8,231 bases of DNA, from NCBI GenBank assembly GCA_023383735.1, contig JAHDYN010000002.1, positions 1 through 8,231 on the forward strand, given 5' to 3'. Both the position numbers and the translations under genes were made by a program. The notes below the pieces were generated by a model, which was not told the origin of the DNA, did no database searches, and was given only the letters and a program-made list of their open reading frames with translations. The stretch is from Gammaproteobacteria bacterium. Lineage in GTDB: Bacteria; Pseudomonadota; Gammaproteobacteria; Steroidobacterales; GCA-2729495. Shown one piece after another: positions 5,350 through 8,231 of this stretch. Every line of letters begins with the position of its first letter. Within the stretch, counting starts at the first letter, position 1.

Positions 5350-6530
5350 CCGCCCTGCCGAATACGGGCCAGATCATCTCCCGCCACCAACTGCCCACCC
5401 GCAACTACTGCAACAGGTCGCTTCTGCCCGACGAAAAGTGCATTTAGCAAATCACATGGCTGCGACGTCGCCGTAGATGACCAGATTGCGATGTCGGCAC
5501 GCCATCCGGCAGCGATGATTCCTGCCACCGTATCCATGCCAAGCGCAGCAGCAGCGTTGTAGGTTACAGCTGCCAACAATTCTGCAGGGCTTAAGCGCAA
5601 CCTGGCCGCTCCCAACAGCAGGGTAAGCTGCATATCGTGGCTCGGCGCTGTGCCCGGATTGAAGTCGGTTGCAAGGGCAACCCGCACGCCGGCATCAATC
5701 AGTTTGCGCGCATCTGTGTCCTGCAGGCCGAGATACAGCGCAGTGGCTGGAAGCAGGGTGGCAACGGTATCGCTGCCAGCCAATGCAGCAATACCATCGG
5801 CGCTGATACATTCAAGGTGATCTACGGACAGCGCACCAAGCCGGACACCGGCCAGAGCCGCACCCATCGAGGTGATCTCGTCCGCATGCAAACGCATCCC
5901 CAGGTCATGTTGGCGTGCGGCCTGCAGGAACCGGTCAGCACTGGTCAATGAGAAAAAGCCTTTCTCTGGAAACGCATCGACAAAGTCACTGAGCCTTTGC
6001 TCGGCAATCAAGGGCAGCAGGCCAATCATGGCATCGCAGTAGTCATCCTCCGACCATCCAGAAGGAAGCGCGTGCAGGCCAAGGAAGGTGCTTTTTACGA
6101 CCATGCCATGTGCCGCAACTTTGGCCTGCACACGTTTGATGAGTCGCAGCAGCCGTAACTCACCCTCAGGCGTACCTCCATAGCCAGACTTGACCTCAAC
6201 CGTCGTCACCCCGGACGCAAGCATCGCGGAAAGGTACCCAGCCAGCTGTCGCTCAATCTCGGCATCAGATGCAGTAGCCGTATCGGCTACGGTCCGATGG
6301 ATGCCACCACCACGCGCAGCGATCTCCGTATAGTCCAGGCCAGACCAGCGCTGAAAGAACTCGTTGGAACGGTCCCCTGAAAACGCCGCATGAGTATGTG
6401 CATCGGCCCACGCTGCCGTTGCAAAACAGCCCGTGGCATCCCAAGTGATGGATTGGGCGTCGTCGGGTAGCGTTCCGCTGCGCCCTATGCTGATGATGCG
6501 GCCTGTTTCACGCGAGCAGATGATGTCCAC
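5337..6530 (-). CDS. hutI: Imidazolonepropionase, N-terminus out of frame
   Basis: Third enzyme of histidine degradation: a cytoplasmic metal-dependent amidohydrolase opening 4-imidazolone-5-propanoate to N-formimino-L-glutamate. The 397 residues hold the family motifs in order: HTHAAF (45-50), GGGI (74-77), VKSGYG (113-118), TFLGLHALP (148-156), HADEI (215-219), DHLE (237-240) and ATDFNPG (287-293). Metal ligands H45, H47, H215 and D289 are all present, with spacings close to those of the Bacillus enzyme. The body looks functional. The start does not: this frame opens only at GTG 6530, which has no ribosome binding site and places HTH ~30 residues too early. The first beta strands are encoded upstream in another frame from an ATG abutting the hutU stop. 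So the gene is frameshifted, carries a sequence error, or makes a shortened protein. FxEKGFFS has Pro where many homologues have Cys. Confidence 0.9.
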   Translation of the reverse strand: MDIICSRETGRIISIGRSGTLPDDAQSITWDATGCFATAAWADAHTHAAFSGDRSNEFFQRWSGLDYTEIAARGGGIHRTVADTATASDAEIERQLAGYLSAMLASGVTTVEVKSGYGGTPEGELRLLRLIKRVQAKVAAHGMVVKSTFLGLHALPSGWSEDDYCDAMIGLLPLIAEQRLSDFVDAFPEKGFFSLTSADRFLQAARQHDLGMRLHADEITSMGAALAGVRLGALSVDHLECISADGIAALAGSDTVATLLPATALYLGLQDTDARKLIDAGVRVALATDFNPGTAPSHDMQLTLLLGAARLRLSPAELLAAVTYNAAAALGMDTVAGIIAAGWRADIAIWSSTATSQPCDLLNALFVGQKRPVAVVAGGQLVAGDDLARIRQGGCMS

Positions 6531-6625
6531 AGGGCCAGGAACATATCCGCAGTCTGCGGCCAGCGGATGCGGGCAAAGCCATCACCTGTGAAGGCAGCAG
6601 CAAGATTCGCGATCCTGAGCAGCAT
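6485..6625 (-). pseudogene. hutI: Out-of-frame N-terminal part of hutI
   Basis: ATG 6623-6625 directly follows the hutU stop TGA (6626-6628), the usual coupled layout. It opens 46 codons beginning MLLRIANLAAAFTGDGFARI, which looks like the first strand and turn of an imidazolonepropionase (typically NARLATLxG...), before a stop at 6485-6487. The long hutI frame has a stop at 6582-6584, so both frames are open between about 6488 and 6581 and the shift must lie there. Adding one base around 6530 would join them and put the HTH metal motif near residue 77, close to its place in the Bacillus enzyme. No slippery heptamer is seen, so programmed frameshifting is unlikely. Confidence 0.65.
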
Positions 6626-8231
6626 TCAGGAATCGCTGCCCGGTGGGATCGGAATACGCAGCTTGTGTTCTTGCGCTCGCTGTATTGCTAGCGGATAACC
6701 AGCATCGGCATGACGAAGAATGCCAGTTGCCGGATCGGAATTGAGTACGCGACGCAATCGGCGTTCAGCATCTGCAGTACCGTCCGCCACGATCACCATA
6801 CCGGCATGCTGGCTGTATCCCATACCAACGCCGCCACCATGGTGGAGACTTACCCAGGATGCACCGTTCACCGCATTGATGAGGGCATTCAGAAAGGGCC
6901 AGTCGGAAACCGCATCCGAGCCATCCAGCATCGCTTCGGTTTCGCGGTTTGGTGAGGCCACGCTGCCCCCATCCAGGTGGTCGCGACCAATGACGATCGG
7001 TGCCTTTACTCGGCCCGACCGGACCAGCTCATTGAACCGGATGCCAGCCTGCTCGCGTTCACCGTAACGTAACCAGCAGATACGGGCCGGCAGACCCTGG
7101 AACGGCACCAGCGGGGCACCATTGCGCAACCAGTTCTGTACCGTGGAATTTTCAGGAAAGAGCTCGAGAATGACCTGGTCGGTCACCGCGATATCAGCCG
7201 GATCGCCACTCAGCGCCACCCAGCGAAACGGGCCAGCCCCTTCACAAAACATCGGGCGGATGTACTCGGGGACAAAGCCTGGAATATCGAAAGCCTGGCG
7301 AATACCTTCTGCCTCAGCCACTGCCCGTATGTTATTGCCATAATCGAAGGTCACGGCACCCCGTCGACGCATTTCCAGCATCCGTTCGACATGACGCGCC
7401 ATCCCGGCCCGGGCACGCTTCGTCCACCCTGTCGGATCAAGGTTGCGCTGATCGATCGCAGTTGCCAGGTCACTATCGTCGGGAATGTAGCCGTTCAGGG
7501 GATCATGGGCGCTGGTCTGATCCGTCAACACATCGGGAATGAAATTGGCCCGGATCATGTCATCCAGAATCAGGGCTACGTTGCCGACAAGACCGATAGA
7601 CCGACCCTGGCGGAGAGTCGCCCAGTGTCGCAACCTCCGGATCGCATCTTCTACGGAATCGGCAACCTCGTCGAGATAACCCATCTGCAATCGGCGCTGC
7701 ACCCGCTGCGCATCTACGTCAACACCAAGAAAGGCAGCTCCGGCAAGCTTTGCCGCCAACGGTTGGGCTCCACCCATGCCGCCCAGGCCACCGCTTACTA
7801 CCGTACGCCCGAGGAGTGCCTGCGAGCCGGAACCAAAATGCTGTCGGCCACATGCCGCAAACGTCTCGTAGGTGCCCTGCAGGATGCCTTGCGTACCAAT
7901 ATAGATCCATGAGCCAGCTGTCATCTGGCCAAACATCATCAGTCCCTTGCGGTCCAGTTCGTGGAAATGCGCCCAGGTTGCCCACTGCGGTACGAGGTTG
8001 GAATTGGCAATCAGGACACGCGGGGCATCCGTGTGACTCGGCAAGATACCGACGGGCTTGCCGCTCTGAACCAGCAGCGTCTCGTCTGGCGCCAGCTTGC
8101 GCAAGCAGTCCAGGATGGCATCAAAACACTGCCAGTTACGTGCGGCCTTGCCTATACCGCCGTAGACGATCAGGTCGTCCGGCATTTCGGCGACCTCGGG
8201 GTCGAGATTGTTCTGAATAAGTCGATAAGCG
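6626..8231 (-). CDS. hutU: Urocanate hydratase (urocanase), 5' end beyond the right edge
   Basis: Second enzyme of histidine degradation: a cytoplasmic, NAD-dependent homodimer converting urocanate to 4-imidazolone-5-propanoate, using tightly bound NAD+ as an electrophile. The window holds 534 codons, against about 555 in the full family. The first ones read AYRLIQNNLDPEVAEMPDDL, a good match to the family start, so the ATG at 8185 is internal and only some 20-25 residues are missing. Motifs numbered from that Met: YGGIGKAARNW (8-18), GQMTAGSWIYIGTQG (86-100), the NAD-binding GGLGGMGG (132-139), TDQTSAHDPLNGY (221-233), FCEGAGPFRW (313-322) with the active-site Cys314, RDHLDGGSVASPNRETEAM and HHGGGVGMGYSQHAG. 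All are intact, so it should be active. It heads a hutU-hutI-ompW run; hutH and regulation are outside the window. Confidence 0.97.
   Translation of the reverse strand, partial: AYRLIQNNLDPEVAEMPDDLIVYGGIGKAARNWQCFDAILDCLRKLAPDETLLVQSGKPVGILPSHTDAPRVLIANSNLVPQWATWAHFHELDRKGLMMFGQMTAGSWIYIGTQGILQGTYETFAACGRQHFGSGSQALLGRTVVSGGLGGMGGAQPLAAKLAGAAFLGVDVDAQRVQRRLQMGYLDEVADSVEDAIRRLRHWATLRQGRSIGLVGNVALILDDMIRANFIPDVLTDQTSAHDPLNGYIPDDSDLATAIDQRNLDPTGWTKRARAGMARHVERMLEMRRRGAVTFDYGNNIRAVAEAEGIRQAFDIPGFVPEYIRPMFCEGAGPFRWVALSGDPADIAVTDQVILELFPENSTVQNWLRNGAPLVPFQGLPARICWLRYGEREQAGIRFNELVRSGRVKAPIVIGRDHLDGGSVASPNRETEAMLDGSDAVSDWPFLNALINAVNGASWVSLHHGGGVGMGYSQHAGMVIVADGTADAERRLRRVLNSDPATGILRHADAGYPLAIQRAQEHKLRIPIPPGSDS

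Noticed and set aside
6530..6582. Programmed -1 ribosomal frameshifting in hutI
   Set aside because: No X-XXY-YYZ slippery heptamer, stimulatory stem or internal ribosome-binding-like signal is visible in the overlap of the two frames, and hutI is not known to use recoding.
7391..7912. Plus-strand open frame inside hutU
   Set aside because: Antisense to highly conserved urocanase motifs; a shadow of codon bias.
1..8231. CRISPR array, retron, toxin-antitoxin or defence module
   Set aside because: No regularly spaced repeats, reverse transcriptase, or paired small toxin-like genes were seen on either strand; the genes are metabolic, regulatory or of DUF families.

Overview
The window looks like the chromosome of a fairly GC-rich gammaproteobacterium. 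The evidence is a short 4.5S-type SRP RNA, a DUF4404 protein, a DUF6502 protein, an OmpW porin-like protein and a classical hut enzyme pair. No genus can be named from the sequence alone. Most of the content is ordinary. The parts worth attention are an integration scar in the middle, a probable frameshift in hutI, and a small TetR-controlled operon of unknown function.

Left part (1-4303). The window opens inside ffs (SRP RNA, minus strand), with a readable sigma70-type promoter. A small DUF4404 gene leaves divergently. A TetR-family regulator (minus) then faces a two-gene plus-strand operon: a four-helix DUF420-like membrane protein and a cytoplasmic beta-propeller-like protein. A near-perfect palindrome lies in the TetR gene's own predicted promoter, so autoregulation is likely and control of the divergent operon is possible. 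A DUF6502 gene (minus) converges on the operon, and divergent from it is a MauE-like membrane protein with a DCGC motif.

Junction (4304-4647). Two bases after the mauE-like stop codon begins the 3' part of a tRNA-Lys(UUU) gene on the minus strand, reading from just before the anticodon loop to CCA. The 5' half (acceptor 5' strand, D arm) is absent. This is the usual scar of a tyrosine-recombinase integration into a tRNA 3' end. Next come about 130 bases of gene-less DNA with small repeats, then the last ~32 codons and possible end of an IS3-family insertion sequence. The geometry puts the native chromosome on the left and inserted, or rearranged, DNA on the right.

Right part (4648-8231). A minus-strand operon reads hutU (urocanase, 5' end off the window), hutI (imidazolonepropionase) and ompW. 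The gene junctions are TGA directly abutting ATG (hutU/hutI) and overlapping (hutI/ompW). HutU and HutI are steps 2 and 3 of histidine degradation: urocanate to imidazolonepropionate to N-formimino-glutamate. The natural hutI start sits on the hutU stop, but its frame is one base out of register with the long hutI frame. hutI therefore carries a frameshift in its first ~35 codons, or starts late at an unsupported GTG. The operon's promoter and hutH would lie beyond the right edge.
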